Shown piece after piece: positions 9,522 to 18,402 of a stretch of 64,000 nucleotides of DNA. The stretch covers positions 1 to 64,000 of the forward strand of contig NZ_JAEKJB010000001.1 of NCBI RefSeq assembly GCF_016785095.1, given 5' to 3'. Each line of letters starts with the position of its first letter. Position 1 is the first letter of the stretch. The position numbers and the translations under genes are program-made. The stretch comes from Alloalcanivorax marinus. GTDB taxonomy: Bacteria > Pseudomonadota > Gammaproteobacteria > Pseudomonadales > Alcanivoracaceae. The notes below the pieces were generated by a model, which saw nothing but the letters and a program-made list of their open reading frames with translations, did not search any database and was not told where the DNA came from.

Positions 9522-11906
9522 GTGACGGTACTGTGCGCGCATTGCGGCGAGGTGGCCCCCACCCCGCCGTTTCTGGCGCCTGGCGACGTCGACCAACGCC
9601 CCGCCTGCTGCCCCGGTTGCGCCGCCGCCATGGCCCTGATCCATGATCTCGGCCTGGATGATTATTATCGCCTGCGCGGCGCCGACGGCGGCGCCGCCCC
9701 GGACGGCGATGAACGTGACCGCGCGCTGGCGCTGTTCGACGTGCCGGAACTGCTCGCCGCCCACCGCCAGCCGGACCCGGCTGGCGAGCGTCTCACCCTG
9801 GCCCTCTCCGGCCTCACCTGTGCCGCCTGTTGCTGGCTGATCGAGAAAGCCGCCAGCGACATCCCCGGGGTGGTCTCGGTGCGCACCAATCTGGCCGCCA
9901 TGACCCTGACCCTGGTCCACGACCGCCCCGAAGCCCCGCGCGCGGTGGCCGAAAGGCTGCTCAAGCTGGGCTACGGCGTGACCCTGCCCGGCGACCCGGC
10001 CGCTGAAGCCGGCCAGCGCCGCGAGGCGCGCCGGCTGCTCGGTCGGCTGGCCCTGGCCGGCCTGGGTGCCATGCAGGCGATGATGTATTCCGCCGCGCTG
10101 TATCTGGGTGCCTTCGAAGGCGGTGACGAGGTTTATGCCTGGGTGTTCCGCATCGCCAGCTTTCTGGTCGCCACGCCGGTGGTGTTCTACGCGGGCTGGC
10201 CGTTCTTTCAAGGCGCCTGGCGCGGCCTGCGCGCCGGCCGTCCGGGCATGGACCTGCCGGTGGCCCTGGCGCTGGGGCTGGCCTGGGCCGGTTCCCTGGT
10301 GAACATGGCCCTGGGCGGCAGCCATGTGTATTTCGATTCCGCCGCCATGTTCGTGTTTTTCCTGCTGCTCAGCCGCTGGCTGGAACAACGCCAGCGGCAC
10401 CGGGTACGGGCCGCCTGGCGACGCCTTCGCGACGCCCTGCCGCTGGTGGTGCGGCGCCTCGACGGCGACCGCGAGACCTGGGTGGCGAGCCGCCAGGTAC
10501 GCGCCGGCGACCGGCTGCGGCTGGCCCAGGGCGAAACCGTGCCGGTGGACGGTGCCGTGGTGGATGGTGAGGCCCGGGTGGCGGAAAGCGCGCTCACCGG
10601 CGAGCCGCTGCCGGTGGCGGTGAGCGCCGGCGCCATGGTACGCGCTGGCGCCCGGGTACTGGAGGGCGACCTGACCCTGGACGCGGCGGCGCCGGTGGCG
10701 GAAAGTCTGGTGGCGCGGATCGGCGAGCAGGTGGCCCGGGCCGAGGAGGAGCGCCTGCCGCTGGTGCGCGACTGGGGCCGGGTCGGCCCGCTGTTCACCC
10801 TGGGCGTGCTGGTGCTGGCCGCCATCACCCTGGCCCTGCACTGGTCCGCCGGCCCGGCCCTGGCCTTCGAACATACCCTGGCGGTGCTGGTGGTGACCTG
10901 CCCCTGCGCTCTGGCACTGGCCGTACCGCTAACCGTCTCCGCCAGCCTCAGTGCCGCCCTCAAGGAGGGCGTTCTGATCGCCTCGCCCTCCCAACTGCTG
11001 GCCCTCAACGAAGTACGCGGGGTGCTGTTCGACAAGACCGGCACCCTTACCGAAGGCTGTTTCGAACTGGTCGGCTCCCAGCGCCCGGACGGCGCCACCG
11101 GAGCGGATGACAACGCGCCCCTGCTGGCCATTGCCGCCGCTCTGGAACAGGGGCACCCGCACCCGCTGGCGCGGGCCTTCGACGGGCTGGCCCCGGACCG
11201 GTCGGTGACCGACATCCGCGTACGCGCCGACGGCGCGGAAGGCCAGCGCCACGGGCATCGCTGGGAAATCGGCCCGGCGCCGGTGGACGGCCCCGGGCCC
11301 TGCGCCGCCACCACGCTGATGCTCAGCGAGGACGGCGTGCCCCGCCTGCGGCTGTTTCTGCGCGACCGGGTACGCTCGGAGGCAGTGCCGGTGGCCGCCG
11401 CGCTACGCGCTCGCGGCTGGCGCCTGCGGCTGGCCAGCGGTGACAGCGAAGCGCCGGTGGCGGCCCTGGCCCGCACCCTGGAACTGGACGCCCACCGGGC
11501 GCGCCAGACCCCGGACGACAAGGCCGCCTGGCTGCGCGAACTGAGCCGCGCGGAGGGTCCGCAGATGATGGTCGGCGACGGCATCAACGACGCGCCCGCC
11601 CTGCTCGAGGCCTCGGTGTCCGTGGCCACGGCCAACGCCACCAGCCTGGCGCGGCGGGCGGCGGGGCTGTACCTGCTGCATTCCCGGCTCGATGCCCTGG
11701 CGGCCCTGCCGGACCTGGCCCGGCGCGCGCGGCGGCGCATTCATCAGAATCTCGGCTGGGCGCTGGGCTACAATCTGCTCGCGGTACCGCTGGCCATGGC
11801 CGGCTGGATTCCGCCCTGGGCGGCGGCGCTGGGCATGTCCGCCAGTTCCCTTCTGGTTACCTTCAACGCGGCGAGGCTGGCACGATGGCCATCATCATTC
11901 TCCTGA
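9522..11906 (+). CDS. ccoI: Copper-exporting P1B-type ATPase CcoI (FixI)
   Basis: A 794-residue heavy-metal P-type ATPase that moves copper toward the periplasm for the CuB centre of cbb3 oxidase. Seen in order: an N-terminal zinc-finger-like section (CAHC at residues 5-8, CCPGC further on), a metal-binding domain with GLTCAACC (Cys100/Cys103), membrane helices, the transport motif CPC at 460-462, the phosphorylation site DKTGT beginning at Asp504, and the hinge motif GDGINDAP near 685. GTG 9522 has GGAGG seven bases upstream and overlaps the ccoH stop; a start at 9420 would add 34 out-of-family residues. Confidence 0.95.
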   Translation: MTVLCAHCGEVAPTPPFLAPGDVDQRPACCPGCAAAMALIHDLGLDDYYRLRGADGGAAPDGDERDRALALFDVPELLAAHRQPDPAGERLTLALSGLTCAACCWLIEKAASDIPGVVSVRTNLAAMTLTLVHDRPEAPRAVAERLLKLGYGVTLPGDPAAEAGQRREARRLLGRLALAGLGAMQAMMYSAALYLGAFEGGDEVYAWVFRIASFLVATPVVFYAGWPFFQGAWRGLRAGRPGMDLPVALALGLAWAGSLVNMALGGSHVYFDSAAMFVFFLLLSRWLEQRQRHRVRAAWRRLRDALPLVVRRLDGDRETWVASRQVRAGDRLRLAQGETVPVDGAVVDGEARVAESALTGEPLPVAVSAGAMVRAGARVLEGDLTLDAAAPVAESLVARIGEQVARAEEERLPLVRDWGRVGPLFTLGVLVLAAITLALHWSAGPALAFEHTLAVLVVTCPCALALAVPLTVSASLSAALKEGVLIASPSQLLALNEVRGVLFDKTGTLTEGCFELVGSQRPDGATGADDNAPLLAIAAALEQGHPHPLARAFDGLAPDRSVTDIRVRADGAEGQRHGHRWEIGPAPVDGPGPCAATTLMLSEDGVPRLRLFLRDRVRSEAVPVAAALRARGWRLRLASGDSEAPVAALARTLELDAHRARQTPDDKAAWLRELSRAEGPQMMVGDGINDAPALLEASVSVATANATSLARRAAGLYLLHSRLDALAALPDLARRARRRIHQNLGWALGYNLLAVPLAMAGWIPPWAAALGMSASSLLVTFNAARLARWPSSFS

Positions 11907-12034
11907 TTCCCCTGGCGCTGCTGTTTCTGGCCCTGGCGATCTGGGCACTGTTCTGGGCCATCCGCCGGGGTCAGTTCGAAGACCTGGACCACGAGGCCTG
12001 GCGCATCGTGTTCGAGGACCGCGACCATGATTGA
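11885..12034 (+). CDS. ccoS: cbb3-type oxidase assembly protein CcoS (49 aa)
   Basis: A small gene easily missed because it encodes only 49 residues. It opens MAIIILLIPLALLFLA, one membrane helix (residues 2-27), followed by a short acidic cytoplasmic tail with IRRGQFEDLD. The FED/LD tail is typical of CcoS/FixS, which is needed for cofactor insertion into the cbb3 oxidase. It overlaps the end of ccoI by 22 bases and the next gene by 8, so it is translationally embedded in the ccoGHIS block. Confidence 0.88.
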   Translation: MAIIILLIPLALLFLALAIWALFWAIRRGQFEDLDHEAWRIVFEDRDHD

Positions 12035-12767
12035 AGCGCTGCTGCCCCTGATCGGCGGCGCCGCGCTGCTGGCCCTGGCCGGCATGGTGCATTGCGTGGG
12101 CATGTGCGGCGGCATCGGCGCCGCGCTCACCTTCGCGATCCCGGAGCCACGGCGCCGTGGCGGCCGCCTGTGGGCCTGGCAGTTGTTGTTCGCCCTGGGC
12201 CGGGTCAGTGGCTATACCCTGCTGGGCGCCCTGGCCGGTGCCCTGGGCGGTCGTCTTCTCAACCTGCTTCCCGCCGGTGGCCCGGCCTGGCCGGCGCTGT
12301 TCTCCGGCCTGCTGATGGTCCTGCTGGCCTGGCATTTCCTCGGCAACGGCGCCGCGCTGCGTGCCCTGGAGCGCCCCGGCGCCGCCCTGTGGCGCTGGCT
12401 GAAACCGGCACGCTCCGCGCTGATTCCCGTGGACCGCCCATACAAGGCACTGGCGCTCGGCATGCTCTGGGGGCTGCTGCCCTGCGGCCTGGTCTACTCG
12501 GCGCTGCTGCTGGCCGCCACCAGCGGCGGCGCCGGCGGCGGTGCCCTGGTGATGCTGGTGTTCGGCGCCATCACGGTGGCCCCGGTGGCCGCCGCCGGCG
12601 TCGCCGGTGGCCAGCTGCGGCGTCTGCGCGGCCCAGCGGCGCGGCGAGTCGCCGGGGTCGCCACCCTGGGGCTGGCATTGTGGTTCCTGGCCCAGGGGTT
12701 GTGGCTGCATGCCGGTGCTCTGCCACTGCCCTTTTGCGGCGACGTTTCCGTTCCAACCTTCCTTTGA
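12027..12767 (+). CDS. Sulfite exporter TauE/SafE-like membrane protein
   Basis: A 246-residue polytopic protein with about six helices. It has the motif HCVGMCGG at the N-terminus and a matching GLLPCGLVYSALL in the second half. This cysteine-containing repeat is characteristic of the SafE/DsbD-like family found next to cbb3 oxidase genes. Such proteins are suspected of metal or redox roles during cytochrome oxidase maturation, but the substrate is not known. It overlaps ccoS and is the last gene before hemN; its TGA lies inside the Anr box of hemN. Confidence 0.8.
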   Translation: MIEALLPLIGGAALLALAGMVHCVGMCGGIGAALTFAIPEPRRRGGRLWAWQLLFALGRVSGYTLLGALAGALGGRLLNLLPAGGPAWPALFSGLLMVLLAWHFLGNGAALRALERPGAALWRWLKPARSALIPVDRPYKALALGMLWGLLPCGLVYSALLLAATSGGAGGGALVMLVFGAITVAPVAAAGVAGGQLRRLRGPAARRVAGVATLGLALWFLAQGLWLHAGALPLPFCGDVSVPTFL

Positions 12768-12777
12768 TGCACATCAA
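12764..12777 (+). promoter_or_regulatory. Perfect Anr/Fnr box upstream of hemN
   Basis: TTGAT-GCAC-ATCAA is an exact match to the Fnr/Anr consensus. Its centre lies 63 bases before the hemN ATG, so class II activation would start the transcript near 12812, leaving a leader of about 22 bases. The left half overlaps the stop codon of the preceding gene. Confidence 0.9.
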
Positions 12778-12833
12778 AACGGTTCGCACCGGGACAGGCA
12801 TGATGGCATCGCCTGTTACCTGGAGCATCGCCC

Positions 12834-14207
12834 ATGACCACATGGAACCCGGATCTCATTCGCCGCTTTGGCGGGCCCGGGGCCCGCTATACCTCCTACC
12901 CGCCGGCCACCCAATTCCATGAGGAATTGCGGTTCGCCGACGTGGAAGCCGCCGTGGAAGCGGGGAACCGGGAGCGCCGCGACCTCTCCCTGTATTGCCA
13001 CATCCCGTTCTGCGCCACGGTGTGCTACTACTGCGCCTGCAACCGCATCGTCACCGCCAACCGGCGCCGGGCCGTGGACTATCTCGCCCACTTGAAAAGC
13101 GAACTGCGGCGCAAGGCGGCCATGGTGTCACCGCAACGGCCGGTAGTGCAGATGCATTGGGGCGGCGGCACTCCCACCTTCCTCAACGACGCCCAGATCA
13201 CCGAGCTGGTCTATGACCTGGCCCGCTACTTCCGCCTGCTGGAGGATGACCGCGGCGACTACGCCATGGAGATCGACCCGCGTACCGTGGACCGCTCCCG
13301 CCTGGGGCTGATTCGCGGGCTTGGCTTCAACCGACTGAGCCTGGGCGTTCAGGACCTGGACCCGCGTGTGCAGCAGGCGGTCAACCGGGTCCAGCCGCTG
13401 GACATGATCCGGCGCGTATTCGACGACGCCGCCGATTTCGGCTTCCATTCCCTCAACGCGGACATGATCTACGGTCTGCCCTGGCAGAGCGAATCGAGCC
13501 TGGCGCGGTCCCTGGAACAACTGGTGGAGCTGCGTCCCAACCGCATCTCCCTGTACAACTACGCGCACCTTCCCGCCCGTTTCAAGATTCAGCGCCAGAT
13601 CGCCGAACGGACCCTGCCTAGCCCGACCGAAAAACTGGCGATGCAGGTGCGCGCCGGCGAGATGCTGCAGCAGGCCGGCTACGAACTGATCGGCATGGAT
13701 CACTTCGCCCTGCCCGATGATGAGATGGCGGTGGCCCGGCGTCAGGGGCGGCTGCACCGCAACTTCCAGGGTTACACCCTGCATGGTGACGCCGACCTGC
13801 TCGGGTTCGGCGTCAGCAGCATCAGCGATCTGGGCGATGTATACGCCCAGGCGCCGAAACGTCTTGAGGATTGGGAACAGGCCGTGGCCGAAGGCCGCTG
13901 GCCGCTGGAGCGCGGCTATCGGCTGAATCGCGATGACCGGCTGCGCCGCTCGGTGATCATGGGGCTGCTGTGTGATCTGCGTCTTGATCTGGCCGCGTTC
14001 CGGGAAAACTGGGGCGTGGATTTCACCGATTACTTCGCCGACAGCCTCGAGCAACTCGGTGAATTCGAAAGCCTGGGCCTGCTTGCCATGGAAGGCAGTG
14101 ACCTGGTGATCACCGAAGCCGGTCGGCTGGTGGCACGCGCCCTGGTCCAGCCCTTCGACCGCTTCGCCGTCGCCAGCCAGGGAGAGCGTTTCAGCCGCAT
14201 CATCTGA
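12834..14207 (+). CDS. hemN: Oxygen-independent coproporphyrinogen III oxidase (HemN)
   Basis: A 457-residue radical-SAM enzyme that decarboxylates coproporphyrinogen III to protoporphyrinogen IX without oxygen. The cluster-binding motif CxxxCxxC is present at Cys60, Cys64 and Cys67 (PFCATVCYYCAC), followed by the glycine-rich SAM segment HWGGGTPTFL. The C-terminal HemN domain is complete and the length matches E. coli HemN. It has its own perfect Anr box, fitting its need under low oxygen, and lies between the cco block and anr as in Pseudomonas. Confidence 0.97.
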   Translation: MTTWNPDLIRRFGGPGARYTSYPPATQFHEELRFADVEAAVEAGNRERRDLSLYCHIPFCATVCYYCACNRIVTANRRRAVDYLAHLKSELRRKAAMVSPQRPVVQMHWGGGTPTFLNDAQITELVYDLARYFRLLEDDRGDYAMEIDPRTVDRSRLGLIRGLGFNRLSLGVQDLDPRVQQAVNRVQPLDMIRRVFDDAADFGFHSLNADMIYGLPWQSESSLARSLEQLVELRPNRISLYNYAHLPARFKIQRQIAERTLPSPTEKLAMQVRAGEMLQQAGYELIGMDHFALPDDEMAVARRQGRLHRNFQGYTLHGDADLLGFGVSSISDLGDVYAQAPKRLEDWEQAVAEGRWPLERGYRLNRDDRLRRSVIMGLLCDLRLDLAAFRENWGVDFTDYFADSLEQLGEFESLGLLAMEGSDLVITEAGRLVARALVQPFDRFAVASQGERFSRII

Positions 14208-14331
14208 GGTTGGCCCGTTTTTGTGGCCACCGACACTTGTTCAGCCCATGGGGCCTTCTATAATGTCGTACGCAGCAACATTGATAACCACTGAGTTATC
14301 TTCTTCCATACGCAGCCAACAAGGGGGCATC

Positions 14332-15048
14332 ATGCCGCGCACCGTTTCTTGCAACGACTGCAGCCTGAGCCCGATCTGTCTCCCCCTGGCCGTGGCTCCC
14401 GCCCAGCTCGACCAGCTCGACCAGATCATCCAGCGCGGACGACCACTGAAACGTGGTGAGCACCTGTTCCGCGCCGCCGACGATTTTCATTCCGTTTACG
14501 CGGTTCGCTCCGGAGCACTGAAGACCTACGTGCTTTCCGATGAAGGCGAGGAGCAGGTGACTGGTTTTTATCTGCCCGGTGAAATTCTCGGCATGGACGG
14601 CATCAGCACCGCCCGCCACCTGTCCAACGCCAAGGCGTTGGAGACCTCAACGGTGTGCGAGATCCCTTTCCACCGCCTGGAGGATCTGTCGCACAAGATT
14701 CCCAGCCTGCAGCATCATTTCTTCGGTCTGATGAGCAAGGAAATCCGTGCCGACCGGGAATTGCACATGCTGCTCAGCAAGAAGAGCGCCGACGACCGCG
14801 TGGCCTCGTTGCTGCTCTCCCTGGCCACCCGGCAACAACGTCGCGGGCTCAGCAACAAACGCTTCCGCCTGCCCATGTCCCGCTACGACATCGCCAACTA
14901 TCTGGGCCTGGCGGTGGAAACCGTGAGCCGTATCTTTACCCGCTTTCAACAGCAGAACCTGCTCTGGGTGGATGGCCGCGAGGTAGAAATTCTTGATCGC
15001 CCGGCCCTGTGCGGCACCGGTCGCCTGGATTCCGTGCAGGACGCTTGA
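14332..15048 (+). CDS. anr: Oxygen-sensing transcriptional regulator Anr (Fnr family)
   Basis: A 238-residue Crp/Fnr regulator. Four cysteines suited to an oxygen-labile [4Fe-4S] cluster are visible: Cys7, Cys10, Cys16 and Cys109. A cyclic-nucleotide-like domain is followed by a helix-turn-helix whose recognition helix contains ETVSR (Glu196, Ser199, Arg200), the Fnr signature for reading TTGAT. ATG 14332 has an AAGGGGG ribosome site and puts the cysteines at the expected place; an in-frame start at 14221 is unlikely. It probably activates the ccoN and hemN boxes seen here. A degenerate half-site TTGAT at 14281 could allow autoregulation. Confidence 0.96.
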   Translation: MPRTVSCNDCSLSPICLPLAVAPAQLDQLDQIIQRGRPLKRGEHLFRAADDFHSVYAVRSGALKTYVLSDEGEEQVTGFYLPGEILGMDGISTARHLSNAKALETSTVCEIPFHRLEDLSHKIPSLQHHFFGLMSKEIRADRELHMLLSKKSADDRVASLLLSLATRQQRRGLSNKRFRLPMSRYDIANYLGLAVETVSRIFTRFQQQNLLWVDGREVEILDRPALCGTGRLDSVQDA

Positions 15049-15072
15049 TTCCCGCTAGCAAGGACACCGACT

Positions 15073-15987
15073 ATGAGCTCCGAAAATGGCATTCTGGTTT
15101 TCCTCGACCGCGACCTGAAAGCGCCGCAACCGGCCCTGGAAAAAGCGCTACAACTGTCCCGGGCCTCCGGCCTGCCACTGACCGTGGCGATCAACAGCGA
15201 TTCCCCGGCGATGCGCCGCGCGGTGGGCTTCGACGATGCGCGCCGGGAAAGCGCCGAACGCCAGATCGCCAAGGCATGGGAAAAGCGCATTGATGAGCTG
15301 ACCGCTGGAGAAACCACCGTCAATAAACGCGTGGCGCCGCACCGCGACGCGGAAACGGCCCTGCGTGACACCGTGGTGGAATGCGCCCCCGCCCTGGTGG
15401 TGGTTCACACCAGCGAGGAAGGCACCCTCAAACGCCACCTGTTCACTCCTCGCGACTGGCTGCTGATCCGTCATGCGCCCTGCCCCGTGCTGTGCGTGCA
15501 TTCCCAGCCCTGGGGAACGCCTCCGCGCTTCACCGCCGCCGTGGAACCGGAAGAAAAGCCCGGCGGCCTGGACGCCGCGGTGATTCACACCGCCCGGTAT
15601 TGGAGCGAGCAACTGCACGGGGAACTGGAAGCGGTGCATGTGCTTGAGCACCCGGACGAAACCCTGCTGCTGGTGGCCGGCGAAGCCCTGCCCGAATACG
15701 CCGCCAGCGCCAACAGCATCCGCGAGTACCACGAAAAAGCGCTGGCCGAATTCGCCAAACGCGAGAACCTGCCGGAGGACAGGACCACCCTGCTGGAAGG
15801 TCCGGTTACCCGCACCCTCACCGACTACTGCGAAGAGGAAGGCGCGGATCTGCTGGTGGTCGGCACGGTGCGCCGCAATACCGTGGAGCGCCTGCTGCTT
15901 GGCGCCACCGCCGAATCCCTGCTTACCCGCACCGGCAACGACGTGCTGGTGGTCAAGCCCGAGGATTTCGAAAGCGACTGGCGCTGA
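15073..15987 (+). CDS. Tandem-domain universal stress protein
   Basis: A 304-residue protein made of two UspA domains (about residues 1-145 and 155-300). The second ends with the ATP-binding-like segment VVGTVRRNTVERLLLGATAE followed by VLVVKP; the first is less well conserved. Such tandem Usp proteins support survival under energy or oxygen limitation. In Pseudomonas several are Anr targets, and its position 24 bases after anr with an AAGGA site suggests cotranscription. The exact ligand and trigger cannot be read from sequence. Confidence 0.88.
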   Translation: MSSENGILVFLDRDLKAPQPALEKALQLSRASGLPLTVAINSDSPAMRRAVGFDDARRESAERQIAKAWEKRIDELTAGETTVNKRVAPHRDAETALRDTVVECAPALVVVHTSEEGTLKRHLFTPRDWLLIRHAPCPVLCVHSQPWGTPPRFTAAVEPEEKPGGLDAAVIHTARYWSEQLHGELEAVHVLEHPDETLLLVAGEALPEYAASANSIREYHEKALAEFAKRENLPEDRTTLLEGPVTRTLTDYCEEEGADLLVVGTVRRNTVERLLLGATAESLLTRTGNDVLVVKPEDFESDWR

Positions 15988-15999
15988 CGCTCTCCGTTG

Positions 16000-16060
16000 A
16001 TCGCGACCGGAGTCGCTCCTACCGCGAAGCAGGCACCGTAGGAGCGGCTTCAGCCGCGAT
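16000..16060. repeat. REP element, inverted pair
   Basis: Two REP units face each other: 16000-16022 (a diverged copy) and 16038-16060 (GTAGGAGCGGCTTCAGCCGC core). Each unit has a small internal palindrome, and the pair can form a larger hairpin. It lies between the ends of the Usp gene and the convergent yaaA gene and may help to terminate or stabilise transcripts. Confidence 0.85.
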
Positions 16061-16095
16061 TCGTTTCAGGCGCGATCCCCCCTCACCGGCCACCT

Positions 16096-16869
16096 TCACT
16101 GCTCTTCACGCCGGAACACCGGCCTGGTGTCGGTGGACGCTTCCGCGTCGTGACGATAGCCTGCTTCCCGGAATTTCTTCAGAGCCGCCGGCTTGTCGAT
16201 GCCTTCGCGCAGAATCCAGGCGGCCATCAAGCCCCGGGCTTTTTTCGCATAAAAGCTGATCACCTTGTACTTGCCGTTTTTCTCGTCCTGGAACACCGGT
16301 TCGATCACCGGCCCCGGCAGCCGCTTGGGGTGCACGGATTTGAAGTACTCGTTGGAGGCCAGGTTCACCAGCACGTCGGTGCCGGCGGCCTTCATATCCT
16401 TGATCAATTGGTCGGTGATGATCTCGCCCCAGAATTGGTAGAGATCCTTGCCACGGGCATTGTCCAGCCGCGTTCCCATCTCCAGACGGTAAGGCTGCAT
16501 CAGGTCCAGGGGGCGGAGTACGCCATACAGACCGCTGAGAATGCGCAGGCGCTTTTGCGCCGCCTGCAAGTCATCGGCATCGAAGCGTTCAATATCCAGC
16601 CCGGTATAGACGTCGCCTTTGAAGGCGAAGATCGCGGGTCGGGCATTGTCCTTGTCGAACGGCGTTGACCACTGCGCGAACCGTTCCACGTTAAGATGGG
16701 CGATCTTGTCACTGACCTTCATCAGGCTGGCCAGGTCCGCCGGCGAGAGCTGGCGGGCACGCGCCACCAGTTCCGCGCTGTCGTCGAGCAGGCGCGGTCG
16801 GGTTGCGCGCAAGGACGGCAGCGGCGACTCGTAATCCAGGGTTTTCGCCGGTGACACAACGATCAGCAT
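16096..16869 (-). CDS. yaaA: Peroxide stress protein YaaA (DUF328)
   Basis: About 257 residues, a full-length YaaA/DUF328 protein. It begins MLIVVSPAKTLDY and contains GVLRPLDLMQPYRLEMG, both hallmarks of the family. In E. coli, YaaA lowers intracellular free iron and limits Fenton damage during hydrogen peroxide stress; a DNA-binding fold has been described. ATG 16869 is preceded by AAGGAG; an in-frame start 27 bases upstream lacks support. It is a single gene with REP units beyond its 3-prime end. Confidence 0.95.
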   Translation of the reverse strand: MLIVVSPAKTLDYESPLPSLRATRPRLLDDSAELVARARQLSPADLASLMKVSDKIAHLNVERFAQWSTPFDKDNARPAIFAFKGDVYTGLDIERFDADDLQAAQKRLRILSGLYGVLRPLDLMQPYRLEMGTRLDNARGKDLYQFWGEIITDQLIKDMKAAGTDVLVNLASNEYFKSVHPKRLPGPVIEPVFQDEKNGKYKVISFYAKKARGLMAAWILREGIDKPAALKKFREAGYRHDAEASTDTRPVFRREEQ

Positions 16870-16977
16870 GGTGTTCTCCTTTACATGACGCGACACTGAT
16901 TATAAGAAGACCACGTAAAGAAGAAACCCATGGGCCCGATCGACGGCGCCCACGAGACCGGGGAGTAACGATTAACG

Positions 16978-17454
16978 ATGCGTTTCCTGTTGATTCTGAC
17001 CGTCACCGTGGCGGTGGTAGTGCTGCTGTGGGGCAGTTGGCAAGCGGGCCGCCGGCCCTTCTACCTGGCTCTGGCCGGAGTGCTGGTGGCGGGCACCCTG
17101 TTTGGCGCGGCGACCCTGTTCACCGATCAGGAGCGGCGCGCCCCGGCGGACCCGGAGACAGTCATCGCCGAGGTATCCCAGGTGCACCGCACGGAAACCA
17201 CCTACCGGCTCAGTGGCGACATCGCCAACCGGGGCGAGCATGCGGTGGCGCGGGTGCAACTGGCGGTGGAAGCGCTGCGCTGCCCGCCGGCCACCGCCTG
17301 CGAGGTAATCCACGAGAGCCGGGAGACGGTGTCCATGCACATTCCGCCCAATGGCCGCTACCCGCTGAACCTGTCGGTGGCGCGCCCGGAACCCGACATC
17401 CAGGCGGATCGCTGGCGCCTGCGAGTGCTGCGCGTGGAGGTTTATGGCCGTTAG
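16978..17454 (+). CDS. Hypothetical membrane-anchored protein (158 aa)
   Basis: I do not recognise this protein. It has two hydrophobic segments near the N-terminus (about residues 2-19 and 29-48) and then an extracytoplasmic domain of about 105 residues. That domain has a beta-rich look, with segments such as TYRLSGDIANRGEHAVARV and PNGRYPLNLSV that resemble immunoglobulin-like FxLYD-type folds, and one pair of cysteines (LRCPPATACE) that could form a disulfide. It stands between yaaA (divergent) and an MBL-fold hydrolase gene 87 bases downstream. Codon use looks native. Confidence 0.7.
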   Translation: MRFLLILTVTVAVVVLLWGSWQAGRRPFYLALAGVLVAGTLFGAATLFTDQERRAPADPETVIAEVSQVHRTETTYRLSGDIANRGEHAVARVQLAVEALRCPPATACEVIHESRETVSMHIPPNGRYPLNLSVARPEPDIQADRWRLRVLRVEVYGR

Positions 17455-17541
17455 CGTTCCATTTTTCAGGGCTGGCCAAGCGAAAACGAAATGGTCACAA
17501 TGCCGGCTCCCTGAAGCACAGCAGCGGCTGTAGGAGAGATC

Positions 17542-18375
17542 ATGGCAGCGCTCATTCCTGGTCAAGCCACCCCCATCGCGCCCCACGCCTGGCGGGTCCT
17601 GGGCCGCAACCCGGGAATGATGACCGGGCCCGGCACCAACAGCTATCTGCTCGGTGATCGGACCCTCACCGCCATCGACCCGGGACCGGAAGACCCCGAG
17701 CATACCCGCGCCCTGCTGCGCGCGGCGGAACAACTGGAACGCCCCATCGAGCGCATTCTGGTCACCCACACGCACCGGGACCATTCCCCCGGCGCCCGGG
17801 CCCTGGCCGAGGCCACCGGCGCGGAAATGCTCGGCCCACCGGTCCCCGATGACGGGCTGCAGGACGAGAGCTGGTCTCCGGCCCGGCTGTTAAGCCACGG
17901 CGACCTGCTGGACTGCGGCGGGGTGCCGCTGGAAGTGATCGCCACCCCCGGCCATGTCGGCAACCACCTGTGCTACCTTATGGTCGATCAGCGTCTGCTG
18001 TTCACCGGCGACCACCTGATCCAGGGCTCCACCGTGGTGATCGCGCCGCCGTCCGGCTCCATGGCCGAATACATGGCCTCCCTGGCGCTGCTGCGCGACT
18101 ATCGCATCGATACCATGGCACCGGGCCACGGCGAACTGATTACCGAACCGATGGCCACCGTGGACAAGACCCTGGCCCATCGCCGGGAGCGGGAACGAAA
18201 AGTGTTCGAAGCGCTGGATGCCACCCCGGTAACGGTGCAGGAGCTGGTCACCCGGGTCTACGCCGACGTGCCTGACTTTCTGCACGGCGTTGCCTGCCTG
18301 TCCCTGGAAGCCCATCTGATCAAGTTGCGCGACGAGGATCGCGTCAGCCACGAACAAGGCAAATGGTCGGTCTGA
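17542..18375 (+). CDS. MBL-fold metallo-hydrolase, LACTB2-like
   Basis: A 277-residue metallo-beta-lactamase-fold hydrolase. The metal-binding motif HTHRDH is at residues 76-81, the later histidines sit in TPGHVGNH and APGHGEL, and the Asp ligand lies in LFTGDHLI. The C-terminal 60 or so residues (after RRERERKVFEAL) look like the winged-helix extension of the LACTB2 group, whose human member is an endoribonuclease. Substrate in bacteria is unclear, so no gene symbol is given. A short GGAGAG site precedes the ATG. Confidence 0.88.
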   Translation: MAALIPGQATPIAPHAWRVLGRNPGMMTGPGTNSYLLGDRTLTAIDPGPEDPEHTRALLRAAEQLERPIERILVTHTHRDHSPGARALAEATGAEMLGPPVPDDGLQDESWSPARLLSHGDLLDCGGVPLEVIATPGHVGNHLCYLMVDQRLLFTGDHLIQGSTVVIAPPSGSMAEYMASLALLRDYRIDTMAPGHGELITEPMATVDKTLAHRRERERKVFEALDATPVTVQELVTRVYADVPDFLHGVACLSLEAHLIKLRDEDRVSHEQGKWSV

Positions 18376-18402
18376 AAGGCGGTTGCAGCTTTCAACCTGC
18401 CC

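Noticed and set aside
14281..14294. Anr half-site TTGAT upstream of anr (TTGAT-AACC-ACTGA)
   Set aside because: The second half matches ATCAA at only 3 of 5 positions, so it is too weak to list as a site; kept only as a possible autoregulation note.
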